This document shows, in pieces, positions 17,133 through 26,933 of a DNA stretch of 64,000 nt. Source of the DNA: Flavobacterium sp. IB48 (GTDB lineage Bacteria > Bacteroidota > Bacteroidia > Flavobacteriales > Flavobacteriaceae); contig NZ_JAEFCA010000002.1 of NCBI RefSeq assembly GCF_016405855.1, forward strand, positions 1 to 64,000, given 5' to 3'. Both the position numbers and the translations under genes were made by a program. The notes under the pieces were generated by a model. That model was not told where the DNA came from and ran no database searches. It saw only the letters and a program-made list of their open reading frames with translations. Each line of letters begins with the position of its first letter. Position 1 is the stretch's first letter.

Positions 17133-19586
17133 ATGTCAAACCATAAAATACTTACTATTGACAATCTGTCACTTCAAGAATTTGACTCAGAGGCAGAATT
17201 AATTCCATTGTTGACTCCAGAAGACGAAGAGGAAATGAATAATGAAGAACTTCCTGTTTCGCTTCCAATTTTACCTTTACGTAATACTGTTTTATTTCCA
17301 GGAGTTGTTATTCCAATTTCAGCAGGAAGAGATAAGTCAATTAAACTGATTAATGACGCTAATGCAGGTGGAAAAATCATCGGTGTTGTATCTCAAATTA
17401 ACGAAGAAGACGAAGATCCATCAAAAGATGATATTCATAAAGTAGGAACCGTTGCACGTATTTTACGTGTTTTAAAAATGCCTGACGGAAACGTAACAGT
17501 TATCCTTCAAGGAAAAAAACGTTTTGAAATTGACGAAGTGGTTTCGGAAGAACCATACATGACAGCAACTATTAAAGAAGTTACTGAGGAGCGTCCAGAC
17601 GAAAATGATTCTGAATTTACTGCAATTTTAGATTCTGTAAAAGAATTAGCAATACAAATCATTAAGGAAAGTCCAAATATTCCTTCTGAAGCTACATTTG
17701 CAATAAAAAACATTGAAAGCCAGTCGTTTTTGATCAATTTTGTATCTTCAAATATGAATTTATCAGTAAAAGAAAAACAAGGCCTTTTATCGATAAATGG
17801 ATTAAAAGAACGTGCTTTAGAGACTTTGCGTTACATGAATGTTGAACTTCAAAAATTAGAATTGAAGAACGATATTCAATCAAAAGTTCGTTTTGATTTA
17901 GACCAGCAACAACGAGAATATTTCCTTCACCAGCAAATGAAAACCATTCAAGAAGAATTGGGAGGTGTTTCTCAGGAAGAGGAAATGGATGAAATGGGGC
18001 AGAAAGCTAAAACAAAAAAATGGGACGAAAAAACGCAGAAACATTTCGAAAAAGAATTGTCTAAAATGCGTCGTATGAATCCGCAGTCTCCTGATTTTGG
18101 AATTCAAAGAAATTATTTGGAATTGTTTTTAGAATTGCCTTGGGGTGAATATTCTAAAGATAAATTCGATTTAAAACATGCTCAGAAAATTTTAGATAAA
18201 GATCATTTTGGACTTGATGAAGTTAAGAAAAGAATGATCGAGCATTTGGCAGTTTTAAAATTGCGAAATGATATGAAATCGCCAATTATATGTTTAACAG
18301 GGCCTCCAGGAGTTGGTAAAACTTCTATTGGGCGTTCTGTGGCGGAAGCTTTAGGACGTGAATATGTTCGTATTTCTTTAGGAGGTTTACGTGATGAAGC
18401 GGAGATTCGCGGACACAGAAAAACCTATATTGGAGCAATGCCTGGACGTATTATTCAGAGTTTAAAAAAGGCAGGAACATCAAATCCTGTATTTATTTTA
18501 GATGAGATTGATAAACTATCAAATGGCAATAGCGGTGATCCATCTTCGGCTTTATTAGAAGTTTTAGATCCAGAGCAAAATAGTGCTTTTTATGATAATT
18601 TCCTTGAAATGGGATACGATTTATCTAAAGTTATGTTCATTGCCACTTCAAATAATATGGCAGCAATTCAACCTGCTTTACGTGACAGAATGGAAGTAAT
18701 AAAAATGTCAGGCTATACAATTGAAGAAAAGGTTGAAATTGCCAAAAGACATTTATTCCCAAAACAATTAGAAGCTCACGGTTTAACAGCAAAAGATTTG
18801 ACTATTGGCAAAAAGCAATTAGAAAAAATCATAGAAGGTTATACAAGAGAATCTGGTGTTCGTAACTTAGAAACTAAAATTGCTCAAGTAATCAGAAATG
18901 CAGCAAAATCGGTTGCCATGGAAGAGGAGTACAACAAAAAAGTTACGGATGAAGATATCGTAGCAATTTTGGGAGTGCCAAGACTTGAGCGTGATAAATA
19001 CGAAAACAATGATGTTGCTGGTGTTGTAACAGGTTTAGCTTGGACAAGTGTTGGAGGAGATATTCTGTTTATTGAATCTTTAATTTCTGAAGGAAAAGGT
19101 TCATTGACCATCACGGGAAATCTTGGAACTGTAATGAAAGAATCTGCTACAATTGCATTAGAATATATAAAAGCAAATGCTAAGAAATTAGATATTAGCA
19201 CTGAACTTTTCCAGAAATATAACATTCACTTACACGTTCCGGAAGGAGCGACTCCAAAAGACGGACCAAGTGCTGGTATTGCAATGCTTACTTCATTAGT
19301 TTCGCTTTTAACTCAGAAAAAAGTAAAGAAAAACCTTGCTATGACTGGAGAAATTACACTTCGAGGAAAAGTACTGCCAGTTGGCGGTATTAAAGAAAAA
19401 ATCTTAGCTGCCAAAAGAGCAGGAATTAAAGAAATTATTCTTTGTCACGAAAACAAAAGCGATATCGATGAAATCAAAGCAGAATACTTAGAAGGTTTGA
19501 GTTTTCACTATGTTAAAGAAATGAGCGAAGTTTTAGCTTTAGCTTTGACAGATCAGAAAGTAAAAAATGCTAAAGAATTAAAATAA
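17133..19586 (+). CDS. lon: ATP-dependent protease Lon
   Basis: An 817-aa LonA-type protease that degrades misfolded and regulatory proteins in the cytosol. The N-terminal LON substrate domain (about 40-240) begins with [14 protein letters not shown]. The AAA+ module has Walker A GPPGVGKT (390-397) and Walker [11 protein letters not shown]. The C-terminal protease domain carries Ser713 (PKDGPSAG) and Lys756 (GGIKEK), spaced as in E. coli. The acidic N-terminal extension before LPILP is common in Bacteroidota. It is monocistronic; the 247-nt upstream gap shows no exact TAnnTTTG element, so control could involve another sigma factor (inference). Confidence 0.97.
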   Translation: MSNHKILTIDNLSLQEFDSEAELIPLLTPEDEEEMNNEELPVSLPILPLRNTVLFPGVVIPISAGRDKSIKLINDANAGGKIIGVVSQINEEDEDPSKDDIHKVGTVARILRVLKMPDGNVTVILQGKKRFEIDEVVSEEPYMTATIKEVTEERPDENDSEFTAILDSVKELAIQIIKESPNIPSEATFAIKNIESQSFLINFVSSNMNLSVKEKQGLLSINGLKERALETLRYMNVELQKLELKNDIQSKVRFDLDQQQREYFLHQQMKTIQEELGGVSQEEEMDEMGQKAKTKKWDEKTQKHFEKELSKMRRMNPQSPDFGIQRNYLELFLELPWGEYSKDKFDLKHAQKILDKDHFGLDEVKKRMIEHLAVLKLRNDMKSPIICLTGPPGVGKTSIGRSVAEALGREYVRISLGGLRDEAEIRGHRKTYIGAMPGRIIQSLKKAGTSNPVFILDEIDKLSNGNSGDPSSALLEVLDPEQNSAFYDNFLEMGYDLSKVMFIATSNNMAAIQPALRDRMEVIKMSGYTIEEKVEIAKRHLFPKQLEAHGLTAKDLTIGKKQLEKIIEGYTRESGVRNLETKIAQVIRNAAKSVAMEEEYNKKVTDEDIVAILGVPRLERDKYENNDVAGVVTGLAWTSVGGDILFIESLISEGKGSLTITGNLGTVMKESATIALEYIKANAKKLDISTELFQKYNIHLHVPEGATPKDGPSAGIAMLTSLVSLLTQKKVKKNLAMTGEITLRGKVLPVGGIKEKILAAKRAGIKEIILCHENKSDIDEIKAEYLEGLSFHYVKEMSEVLALALTDQKVKNAKELK

Positions 19587-19608
19587 AAATCTTTTAGTTA
19601 CATATATA

Positions 19609-19651
19609 AATTCCAAATTCCAATTTAACGATTGGGATTTGGAATTTTTTT
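19609..19651 (+). terminator. Terminator of lon
   Basis: A 16-bp nearly perfect stem (19609-19624 with 19631-19646), a 6-nt loop and a T run. Confidence 0.88.
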
Positions 19652-19682
19652 ATTTGACTTTAATTTAAGTGTTATATAATTT

Positions 19683-19690
19683 TATATTTG
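19683..19690 (+). promoter_or_regulatory. -7 element TATATTTG of porQ
   Basis: A TAnnTTTG match. A TTTG lies at 19653-19656, 26 nt upstream, somewhat far for a -33 element. The element overlaps the earliest in-frame start (19688), so the true start must be downstream, at 19727. Confidence 0.55.
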
Positions 19691-19726
19691 CACTTGCGTT
19701 ATTCCCATATAGTGCGACAAAAACAA

Positions 19727-20746
19727 ATGCTCAAAAAAGTTGTTTTATTTTTTCTAATCTTAATCTGTTCGTGTTCTTTCGGACAAGTTGGAGGGCGCTA
19801 CACTTATCAATTTTTAAACTTAACTACTTCGCCAAGACAAGCGGCATTAGGAGGAGACATTATTACAATATATGATGATGATGTTAATCAGGCGATGTCG
19901 AATCCTGCTCTTATAAATGCGGACATGGATAATCATTTGGCATTGAATTACGGAAGTTACTATGGTGAGGCTTCTTATGGTACTGGATCGTATGCTTATA
20001 CTTACGATAGGCATCTTCAAACTTTTTATGCTGGAGTTACTTATGTTAACTATGGTACATTTGAAGGATATGACGAAAATGGCCAGGCAACTTCGAATTT
20101 TACAGGAAGTGAAGGTGCTTTATCGCTTGGATACGCATACAATGTTCCTTTTACAGATTTATACATTGGAGCAAGTGCTAAGCTTATAACTTCATCTTTA
20201 GAAACATATAATTCAATAGGAGGTGCGGTCGATTTGGGGTTTTTATATGTAGATGAAAAGAACGATTTGAATTTTGCTCTTGTATTTAGAAATATGGGAA
20301 CTCAGTTTACTACTTATTCAGGGATTAAGGAGAATCTTCCGTTTGAAATTGTTGCGGGTATTTCGCAAGAATTAGAGCATGTGCCTATTCGTTGGCATCT
20401 TTCGGTAGAAAATATACAGCAATGGAATATCTCTTTTTCGAATCCTGTTCGCGGAGAAACTAATATCGACGGATCTACTAGTCCAGAGAAAGTCTCTTTT
20501 GTAAACAACGCTTTAAGGCACGTAGCTTTTGGAGTTGAGCTTTTTCCTAAAAAAGCATTCAATTTTCGCGTAGGTTATAATTTTAGAAGAGGCGAAGAAT
20601 TGCGTGTAGAAGAACAGCGTAACTTTTCGGGAGTTTCGTTAGGGTTTGGTTTGAGAATGAATAAACTGAAATTTAATTACTCTTATTCAAGATATACATT
20701 AGCAGCAAATACAAGTCTTTTTGGTTTGACCTTAAATTTTCAATAA
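19727..20746 (+). CDS. porQ: Type IX secretion system protein PorQ
   Basis: A 339-aa outer-membrane beta-barrel protein. The frame extends upstream to 19688, but the ATG at 19727 opens the signal peptide (MLKKVVLFFLILICSCSFGQ) and a promoter element sits upstream of it. The mature part begins GGRYTYQFLNLTTSPRQAALGG and ends in an aromatic strand typical of barrel proteins. Proteins of the PorQ/PorV-like group serve type IX secretion at the cell surface. A cargo protein with a matching sorting domain is encoded at 26934-29519. Confidence 0.88.
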   Translation: MLKKVVLFFLILICSCSFGQVGGRYTYQFLNLTTSPRQAALGGDIITIYDDDVNQAMSNPALINADMDNHLALNYGSYYGEASYGTGSYAYTYDRHLQTFYAGVTYVNYGTFEGYDENGQATSNFTGSEGALSLGYAYNVPFTDLYIGASAKLITSSLETYNSIGGAVDLGFLYVDEKNDLNFALVFRNMGTQFTTYSGIKENLPFEIVAGISQELEHVPIRWHLSVENIQQWNISFSNPVRGETNIDGSTSPEKVSFVNNALRHVAFGVELFPKKAFNFRVGYNFRRGEELRVEEQRNFSGVSLGFGLRMNKLKFNYSYSRYTLAANTSLFGLTLNFQ

Positions 20747-20817
20747 TTGCTCTTGTTTGATTATTTATTCATCAAAAAACAAATAATTTTAATACTTCAT
20801 ATCCAGATAAAGATGGC

Positions 20818-20825
20818 TACATTTG
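20818..20825 (+). promoter_or_regulatory. -7 element TACATTTG of cmk
   Basis: A TAnnTTTG match 76 nt before the cmk start. No obvious TTG at -33. Confidence 0.45.
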
Positions 20826-20901
20826 CAGTAACTTTGATGCCGAAATCTCTATTATTGCGATAAAGTAGTCATAAAAAGAATAAAAATTAAAAAATAAAAA
20901 A

Positions 20902-21594
20902 TTGAAAAAAATTACCATTGCTATCGACGGATTTTCATCTACAGGAAAAAGCACGCTTGCAAAACAATTGGCAAAAGAATTAGAATATGTTTATGTAGAT
21001 ACAGGTGCGATGTACCGTGCTGTAGCTTATTTTGCAATGCAACATACTTTAATTGGAGCTGATTTTTTCAAGAAAGAAGCTTTGATTGAAGCTTTATCTG
21101 GCATTAAATTAGAATTTAAGTTTAATTCGGATTTAGGTTTTGCAGAAATGTATTTAAATGGTGAAAACGTAGAGAAACAAATTCGAACTATTGAAGTTTC
21201 TAATTTTGTTAGTAAAGTGGCAGCCGTTTCAGAAGTTCGTGCTAAATTAGTAGAACAACAGCAAGAAATGGGAGCCAATAAAGCTATTGTAATGGATGGA
21301 AGAGATATTGGAACAGTAGTTTTTCCAAACGCAGAATTGAAAATTTTTATGACCGCAAGCGCTGAAACACGCGCACAAAGACGTTTTGATGAATTACAGC
21401 AAAAGGGAGACAATGTTTCTTATGAAGAAGTTTTGAAAAACGTAGTTGAAAGAGATCATATGGATACACACCGTGAAGATTCTCCTTTAGTAATCGCAGA
21501 TGATGCAATTGAGATTGATAATTCTTACTTAAATAAAGAAGAGCAATTTGCCGCAGTTCTGGAATTAGTGAATGATGTTGTTAAAACAGCATAA
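20902..21594 (+). CDS. cmk: Cytidylate kinase
   Basis: A 230-aa (d)CMP kinase of nucleotide metabolism. The P-loop GFSSTGKST is at residues 10-18, followed by VDTGAMYRAVAYFA, the CMP-binding DGRDIGTVVFP, and the lid segment RAQRRFDELQ. The start is TTG at 20902: the frame is closed upstream by a stop at 20881 with no ATG between, and the P-loop begins only ten residues in. The 155-nt upstream region carries a -7 element. Confidence 0.95.
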   Translation: MKKITIAIDGFSSTGKSTLAKQLAKELEYVYVDTGAMYRAVAYFAMQHTLIGADFFKKEALIEALSGIKLEFKFNSDLGFAEMYLNGENVEKQIRTIEVSNFVSKVAAVSEVRAKLVEQQQEMGANKAIVMDGRDIGTVVFPNAELKIFMTASAETRAQRRFDELQQKGDNVSYEEVLKNVVERDHMDTHREDSPLVIADDAIEIDNSYLNKEEQFAAVLELVNDVVKTA

Positions 21595-21662
21595 TTTTTT
21601 GCAGATATTATTTTAAATGGTAGTTTTACCGCTTCATTTTTACAAAAGAACAAATATATTAT

Positions 21663-23039
21663 ATGGGGATTAAAAATAGATTGATTTTAATGAGCTTTCT
21701 TCAATTTTTTGTTTGGGGAGCCTGGCTTATAACAATTGGAAATTATTGGTTTGGCACAAAAGCGTGGGAAGGAACTCAATTCGGGCTCGTTTTTGGAACC
21801 ATGGGAATCGCTTCTCTTTTTATGCCTACACTTACAGGTATTATTGCCGATAGATGGATTAATGCCGAAAAATTATACGGTGCTCTACATATTCTTTACG
21901 CGGTAGTTCTATTCGGAATTGCGCAAGTTACTACACCAGATACTTTTATTATTGTAATGCTTTTGGCAATGTGCTGTTATATGCCAACAATCGCTTTAAG
22001 TAACTCGATATCTTATACTTCACTTAAATTAAACAACAAAAACATCGTAAAGGATTTTCCGCCAATTCGTGTTTGGGGAACTATCGGATTTATTGTTGCC
22101 ATGTGGATTACCAATTTAAGCGGAAGTAAGGCAACTGAATATCAATTTTATATTGCTGGAGTTGGAGCTTTAATTCTTGGAATTTACGCTTTTACTTTGC
22201 CAAAATGTGAGCCACAGCGTTTGATTAAAGAAAATGCAACTTGGATAGAAACTTTTGGTTTAGAGTCTTTTAAATTGTTTGCAAACTATAAAATGGCTTT
22301 GTTTTTTGTGTTTTCTATGTTTTTAGGAGGAGCACTTCAGTTGACAAATGCTTATGGAGATGTGTTTTTGGATGAGTTTAAGCACTTTCCAAAATATGCC
22401 GATTCTTTCGTTATTCAATATTCAACTATTATTATGTCAATTTCTCAGGTTTCTGAGACATTGTTTATTCTTGCGATTCCGTTTTTCTTGAGACGTTTTG
22501 GAATCAAACAAGTAATGCTGATTAGTATGCTAGCTTGGGTTTTGCGTTTCGGATTATTTGCTTTTGGAGACCCTATAAATGGTTTATGGATGATTATCCT
22601 TTCTTGTATCGTTTACGGAATGGCATTTGATTTCTTCAATATTTCAGGTTCTTTATTCGTAGAAAGCAATACCGATTCTAAAATTCGTTCTTCTGCACAA
22701 GGTTTATTTATGATGATGACCAATGGAGTAGGAGCTGTTTTGGGAAGTTTGACTTCTGGTTGGGCAATTGATCGTTTCTTTACAAAATCGTTTGCTAATA
22801 CAACTGAATTAGCGGGATTTTTACAAACGGACGCTTCAAATGAAAAGATGGCAGAATTTGTAAAAAGTCAAGGGAATTCAATTTCTACAGATGGAATTTT
22901 TGCAAATCCAGTTCTAATGAAAGATTGGCACACTATATGGCTTTCGTTTGCGCTTTATGCTTTGGTGATTGCGATTGCTTTTGCTGTTTTGTTTAAGCAC
23001 AAACATGACCCAAAAGAGATAGAAAATTTAAGTCATTAA
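21663..23039 (+). CDS. Nucleoside permease (NHS family MFS)
   Basis: A 458-aa integral membrane protein with about 12 spans. The N-terminal LMSFLQFFVWGAWLITIGNYWF and the following ADRWINAEKLYGALHILYAV match the nucleoside:proton symporter group of the major facilitator superfamily (NupG/XapB-like). PPIRVWGTIGFIVAMW and the RSSAQGLFMMMTNGVGAVLGS loop are also conserved. Location after cmk agrees with a nucleoside-salvage role. The gap to cmk is 68 nt, so co-transcription is possible. A strong terminator follows. Confidence 0.85.
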   Translation: MGIKNRLILMSFLQFFVWGAWLITIGNYWFGTKAWEGTQFGLVFGTMGIASLFMPTLTGIIADRWINAEKLYGALHILYAVVLFGIAQVTTPDTFIIVMLLAMCCYMPTIALSNSISYTSLKLNNKNIVKDFPPIRVWGTIGFIVAMWITNLSGSKATEYQFYIAGVGALILGIYAFTLPKCEPQRLIKENATWIETFGLESFKLFANYKMALFFVFSMFLGGALQLTNAYGDVFLDEFKHFPKYADSFVIQYSTIIMSISQVSETLFILAIPFFLRRFGIKQVMLISMLAWVLRFGLFAFGDPINGLWMIILSCIVYGMAFDFFNISGSLFVESNTDSKIRSSAQGLFMMMTNGVGAVLGSLTSGWAIDRFFTKSFANTTELAGFLQTDASNEKMAEFVKSQGNSISTDGIFANPVLMKDWHTIWLSFALYALVIAIAFAVLFKHKHDPKEIENLSH

Positions 23040-23058
23040 TATTTTAGACTTATAAAAA

Positions 23059-23095
23059 AATCCCGTTTTCGATTTATTGAAAACGGGATTTTTTT
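23059..23095 (+). terminator. Terminator after the nucleoside permease
   Basis: A 12-bp perfect stem AATCCCGTTTTC/GAAAACGGGATT, an 8-nt loop and a T run. Confidence 0.92.
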
Positions 23096-23104
23096 CTTTA
23101 TGTG

Positions 23105-23112
23105 TATATTTG
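23105..23112 (+). promoter_or_regulatory. -7 element TATATTTG
   Basis: A TAnnTTTG match immediately after the terminator and 24 nt before the ATG at 23136. Confidence 0.5.
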
Positions 23113-23135
23113 AAATAATATTCTTAATTTTTAAT

Positions 23136-23858
23136 ATGCACCATCAGCAAAAAAAAATACTTCCTCCTTTTAGACCTGTTAGTTCAAAACCAATGCTTTT
23201 CTTAAATGCAGTTTTTGGTTTGTTTTGGATATTCTGTGCACTTTTCTTTTTGGGAGGAATTGTTTTTTTATCAATAAATTCTCGTGAAGAAACTGGACTG
23301 GATGAAAAAGGAACTCTTGCCTTATTTTGTATATTCTCTCTAATTATTCTAGCGATAATAGCCTTGATACTATATTCTAGAAAAAAGATGTACACATCAA
23401 TTATAATTGACGAAAAAGGAATCCGCTATTTGAATGTATTCAATAACAAGGTTAGAAAAGAAATTCGCTGGAGTAATTTTGCGAAAAGAGAGAAGGTTGC
23501 TTATTTATTAGAACCTCCAAAATTTGATGTTTCTTATATTCGACAATCAAAATCTTTTTTTGACCAGTTTTTCTGGCCGGTCTTAATAAATAATAAAATA
23601 GAAGTTCATAGTGAAATGTTTTTAGGTAAACATTTTTTTGCAATGCTCTATGCAAATCGATTAGAATTGATTAGAACTTTTTTACTTGGATTGGCACATT
23701 ACAGACCAGATATTACAATAAATCCGGAAATTTTTAGTAATCATTATATTGATAAGGAAAGTTATACTATTGATTATAGTCAACGCAGAAAAATTGGAAT
23801 TATAGCAGGATTAGTTTGTGCCTTGATTTTTACAATTATATATTTTTTGGTTTTCTAA
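23136..23858 (+). CDS. Membrane protein of unknown function, paralogue 1
   Basis: A 240-aa protein I do not recognise. The frame opens at 23100, but a -7 promoter element lies at 23105-23112, so ATG 23136 is chosen. Layout: LPPFRPVSSKP motif near the N-terminus, two membrane spans (about 20-45 and 60-80), a soluble domain of about 130 residues (IIIDEKGIRYLNVFNNKVRKEIRWSNF onward) and a C-terminal span (about 217-240). The soluble part resembles a membrane-anchored PH-like domain (inference). The next gene is a clear paralogue. Confidence 0.7.
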   Translation: MHHQQKKILPPFRPVSSKPMLFLNAVFGLFWIFCALFFLGGIVFLSINSREETGLDEKGTLALFCIFSLIILAIIALILYSRKKMYTSIIIDEKGIRYLNVFNNKVRKEIRWSNFAKREKVAYLLEPPKFDVSYIRQSKSFFDQFFWPVLINNKIEVHSEMFLGKHFFAMLYANRLELIRTFLLGLAHYRPDITINPEIFSNHYIDKESYTIDYSQRRKIGIIAGLVCALIFTIIYFLVF

Positions 23859-23916
23859 ATAGTAAGCAGTTTTTTAGGATTACAATTTTTTCAATATTTT
23901 AGTGTTTTTAACGTCT

Positions 23917-24660
23917 ATGAGCAGCCAAACAAAAAATCTTCCTCCATTTAATTCAGTAACTTCCAGCCCGTCTAAAATCAAAAATTATGGTTTAGGTTTT
24001 CTAATGTTGATTTCTTTTCTATTGGTTTTAGGGGTTTTCTTTTTTATTTTGTTTTTTCTGCCTTTTGAACAAAATATGATTTGCATATGCATTTTATTGA
24101 TTCTTCCTACAATTCTTCAAGTCATTTATTTAAGAAAAACGATGAAGCATACCACTACGATTATTGATAATCGCGGCATTCATTATGTAAATAGATTTAA
24201 TCATAAAATTGAAAATACAATATCATGGAATAGTTTTGAAAAGAGCACTAAATTTAAAGGAAAAATAACAGGAATTAATTCCTCATCTGAGTCAGATCTC
24301 TTGCTATATGATGTTTTTGCAAAAATGGTTGGAAGCGGCAAATATAGTCACGAAGCGTTTTTCTGGTTCATTTCGGCAAACGGAAATATAGAAGCTCACA
24401 AAGAAACATTTTCTGGGAATCATATTTTTAGTATGCTTTATTCAAACAAACTTGAATTAGTAAGAGGTTTGTTGTTAGGATTATCACACTTTAGACCTGA
24501 CTTAAAAATTCATCCTAAAGCTTTTGGTGTGTATTATATAAATCCTGATACTTTTGCCGTAGAATATGAAAAAAGAAAAGAAGATATTAATTCAGCTCTT
24601 TTTATAACGGCACTTGTTATTATAGTTACAGTGTTTGTAATGCTTTTTGTTTTCTTTTAA
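23917..24660 (+). CDS. Membrane protein of unknown function, paralogue 2
   Basis: A 247-aa paralogue of the preceding gene with the same order of parts: LPPFNSVTSSP at the N-terminus, two spans, a soluble middle (IIDNRGIHYVNRFNHKIENTISWNSFEKS), and a last span. Shared blocks include (K/R)LEL(V/I)R-LLGL(S/A)H(F/Y)RPD near the C-terminus. ATG 23917 is preferred over 23902 because the homologous start of the partner falls there. The 58-nt gap between the two suggests one transcript from a tandem duplication. A terminator follows. Confidence 0.7.
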   Translation: MSSQTKNLPPFNSVTSSPSKIKNYGLGFLMLISFLLVLGVFFFILFFLPFEQNMICICILLILPTILQVIYLRKTMKHTTTIIDNRGIHYVNRFNHKIENTISWNSFEKSTKFKGKITGINSSSESDLLLYDVFAKMVGSGKYSHEAFFWFISANGNIEAHKETFSGNHIFSMLYSNKLELVRGLLLGLSHFRPDLKIHPKAFGVYYINPDTFAVEYEKRKEDINSALFITALVIIVTVFVMLFVFF

Positions 24661-24684
24661 ATTTAATATCTATTATATTTAATA

Positions 24685-24725
24685 TAAACGTTATAGGTTT
24701 TTGAAATCTACAGCGTTTATTTTTT
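24685..24725 (+). terminator. Terminator of the paralogous membrane-protein pair
   Basis: An outer stem TAAACG/CGTTTA and an inner stem TAGGTTT/AAATCTA, followed by six T. Confidence 0.75.
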
Positions 24726-24865
24726 ATTTAATTTTTCCTGAAAAGAAAACTTTTATTTTACTTGGAAAACTTAATTTTAATTCAATTTTGCAGGTTATAG
24801 AATATATAGCAGTTAGCAATGAGTTGTCATGATTATTGCTAGATAAATAATAAGTTGCTTATCTG

Positions 24866-24896
24866 TTTGTAATTACAAAAAAATATATTAATTTTG
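24866..24896 (+). promoter_or_regulatory. Promoter of rpsA
   Basis: TTTG at 24866-24869, a 19-nt spacer and TAATTTTG at 24889-24896: an exact match to the flavobacterial housekeeping pattern TTTG-N19-TAnnTTTG. Confidence 0.85.
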
Positions 24897-25015
24897 CAGT
24901 CCTTTTGGCAGAGAAGAGTTTCCATTAGGAATCAACCATTTATGTAAAACAACTTCTGTATTTTCTATCGCATAAAGAAACTCAAGAAAAACAGAATACA
25001 AATTTTTTTATCAGC
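24897..25015 (+). promoter_or_regulatory. Long 5' leader of rpsA with a possible hairpin
   Basis: The leader from the predicted start point is about 110 nt, long for this genome. TTCTGTATTTTCT (24954-24966) can pair, with one bulge, with AGAAAAACAGAA (24985-24996). A run of seven T (25003-25009) follows just before the start codon. S1 represses its own mRNA in E. coli, so a control role is plausible but unproven. Confidence 0.4.
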
Positions 25016-26794
25016 ATGTCTGAACAAACAAAATCACAAGAAGAGTTTTTAGCAAATTTTAACTGGCACAACTTCCAAGAAGGAATCGATGCAGTAGATG
25101 AAAAAAACTTGCAAGAGTTTGAAGAACTAGTATCAAAAACTTTCATCGCTACAGATCAAGAAGAAGTAGTTGAAGGAGTTGTAGTTAGAATTACAGATAG
25201 AGACGTTATCGTTGATATCAATGCTAAATCTGAAGGTGTTATTTCTTTAAACGAATTTCGTTACAACCCAAACTTAAAAGTAGGTGACAAAGTAGAAGTA
25301 TTAATTGACATCCGTGAGGATAAAACAGGTCAATTAGTATTATCTCACAGAAAAGCACGTACTATCAAATCTTGGGATAGAGTTATTGCGGCTAATGAAA
25401 CTGGAGAAATCGTTAACGGTTTTGTTAAATGTAGAACTAAAGGAGGTATGATTGTTGACGTATTCGGTATCGAAGCGTTCTTACCTGGATCTCAAATTGA
25501 CGTTAAGCCAATTAGAGACTACGATGTATATGTAAACAAAATGATGGAATTCAAAGTGGTAAAAATCAACCACGAATTCAAAAACGTAGTTGTATCTCAT
25601 AAAGCTCTTATCGAGGCTGATATTGAAGTACAGAAAAAAGAGATCATCGGTCAATTACAAAAAGGACAAGTATTAGAAGGTGTTGTTAAAAACATTACTT
25701 CTTATGGTGTGTTCATTGACTTAGGTGGTGTTGACGGATTAATTCACATTACTGACCTTTCTTGGAGTAGAATCAACCACCCAAGTGAAGTTCTTGAATT
25801 AGACCAAAAATTAAACGTTGTAATCCTTGATTTCGATGATGAGAAAACAAGAATTCAATTAGGATTGAAACAATTAAACGCTCACCCATGGGATGCTTTA
25901 GATGCTAACTTAACTGTTGGTGATAAAGTTAAAGGTAAAGTAGTTGTAATCGCTGATTACGGTGCATTTATCGAAGTTGCTGAAGGTGTTGAAGGTTTAA
26001 TCCACGTTTCTGAAATGTCATGGTCAACTCACTTACGTTCTGCTCAGGACTTCGTGAAAGTTGGAGATGTTGTTGAAGCAGTTATCTTAACTCTTGACAG
26101 AGATGATCGTAAGATGTCATTAGGTATCAAACAATTGTCTCAAGATCCATGGACTGACATTACTTCTAAATATCCAGTAGGTTCTAAACATACAGGTATC
26201 GTTAGAAACTTTACAAACTTTGGTATTTTCGTAGAATTAGAAGAAGGAATTGATGGATTAATCTACATTTCTGACCTTTCTTGGACTAAGAAAATTAAAC
26301 ACCCATCTGAGTTTGTAAACGTTGGTGAAAAACTTGATGTTGTAGTATTAGAATTAGATGTTGAAGGACGTAAATTATCTTTAGGTCACAAACAAACTAC
26401 TGCTAATCCTTGGGATCAATACGAAGATTCTTTCGCTGTAGGAACTATCCACAACGGTGAGATTTCTGAAATCGTTGACAAAGGAGCTACTGTAGAATTC
26501 GGAGATGATATCGTTGCTTTCATTCCTACTCGTCACCTTGAAAAAGAAGACGGAAAGAAATTGAAAAAAGGTGATACAGCTGATTTCAAAGTAATTGAAT
26601 TCAACAAAGAATTCAAAAGAGTAGTTGCTTCTCACACTGCTATCTTCAGAGAAGAAGAAGAGAAAAATGTGAAAGCTGCAACTGAAAATACTTCATCTAA
26701 CTCTACTACAAATGCACCAGCTGCAACTTTAGGAGATAACAATGATGTATTAGCTGCATTAAAAGCTAAAATGGAAAAAACTGAGAAAAAATAA
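25016..26794 (+). CDS. rpsA: 30S ribosomal protein S1
   Basis: A 592-aa protein of successive S1 (OB-fold) RNA-binding repeats. Clear copies are EGVVVRITDRDVIVDINAKSEGVI, EGVVKNITSYGVFIDLGGVDGLIHITDLSW, GKVVVIADYGAFIEVAEGVEGLIHVSEMSW and GIVRNFTNFGIFVELEEGIDGLIYISDLSW, plus more divergent second and last repeats. The C-terminal 50 residues are low-complexity (E/K/N/T/A). Codon use leans to AAC, ATC and TTC, unlike neighbouring genes, as expected for high expression. It has its own strong promoter and terminator. In Bacteroidota S1 matters for initiation because leaders lack Shine-Dalgarno sites. Confidence 0.96.
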   Translation: MSEQTKSQEEFLANFNWHNFQEGIDAVDEKNLQEFEELVSKTFIATDQEEVVEGVVVRITDRDVIVDINAKSEGVISLNEFRYNPNLKVGDKVEVLIDIREDKTGQLVLSHRKARTIKSWDRVIAANETGEIVNGFVKCRTKGGMIVDVFGIEAFLPGSQIDVKPIRDYDVYVNKMMEFKVVKINHEFKNVVVSHKALIEADIEVQKKEIIGQLQKGQVLEGVVKNITSYGVFIDLGGVDGLIHITDLSWSRINHPSEVLELDQKLNVVILDFDDEKTRIQLGLKQLNAHPWDALDANLTVGDKVKGKVVVIADYGAFIEVAEGVEGLIHVSEMSWSTHLRSAQDFVKVGDVVEAVILTLDRDDRKMSLGIKQLSQDPWTDITSKYPVGSKHTGIVRNFTNFGIFVELEEGIDGLIYISDLSWTKKIKHPSEFVNVGEKLDVVVLELDVEGRKLSLGHKQTTANPWDQYEDSFAVGTIHNGEISEIVDKGATVEFGDDIVAFIPTRHLEKEDGKKLKKGDTADFKVIEFNKEFKRVVASHTAIFREEEEKNVKAATENTSSNSTTNAPAATLGDNNDVLAALKAKMEKTEKK

Positions 26795-26809
26795 TTCTTA
26801 GTTTTTTAT

Positions 26810-26846
26810 AAATAGAAAGTCCCACAGCAATGTGGGACTTTTTTTT
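26810..26846. repeat. 37-bp direct repeat, copy 1
   Basis: Identical over 37 bp to 29518-29554. It contains the whole terminator hairpin. The two copies flank the leucine-rich-repeat gene. Confidence 0.9.
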
Positions 26847-26847
26847 T
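26816..26847 (+). terminator. Terminator of rpsA
   Basis: AAAGTCCCACA, loop GCAA, TGTGGGACTTT and a run of T: a perfect stem. Confidence 0.93.
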
Positions 26848-26887
26848 ATCCTTTTTTCTAAATTTTAAGATATTTTAACAAATAAAG

Positions 26888-26917
26888 TTGTGTTATTATC
26901 TTAAAAAGTTATTTTTG
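26888..26917 (+). promoter_or_regulatory. Promoter of the LRR gene
   Basis: TTG at 26888-26890, a 19-nt spacer and TATTTTTG at 26910-26917. The first in-frame ATG (26919) is only 2 nt past the -7 element and would lie before the transcript start, so ATG 26934 is the start. Confidence 0.82.
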
Positions 26918-26933
26918 TATGAAAATACCACAT

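Larger units (their letters stand above)
24661..25015 (+). other. 355-nt gap: terminator, rpsA promoter and leader
   Basis: No gene is visible. The gap contains the terminator of the upstream gene pair (24685-24725), about 140 nt of AT-rich sequence, the rpsA promoter (24866-24896) and a leader of roughly 115 nt. Confidence 0.7.

Noticed and set aside
19669..19875. 68-codon frame before porQ
   Set aside because: It overlaps the lon-porQ promoter region and porQ in another phase; a shadow.
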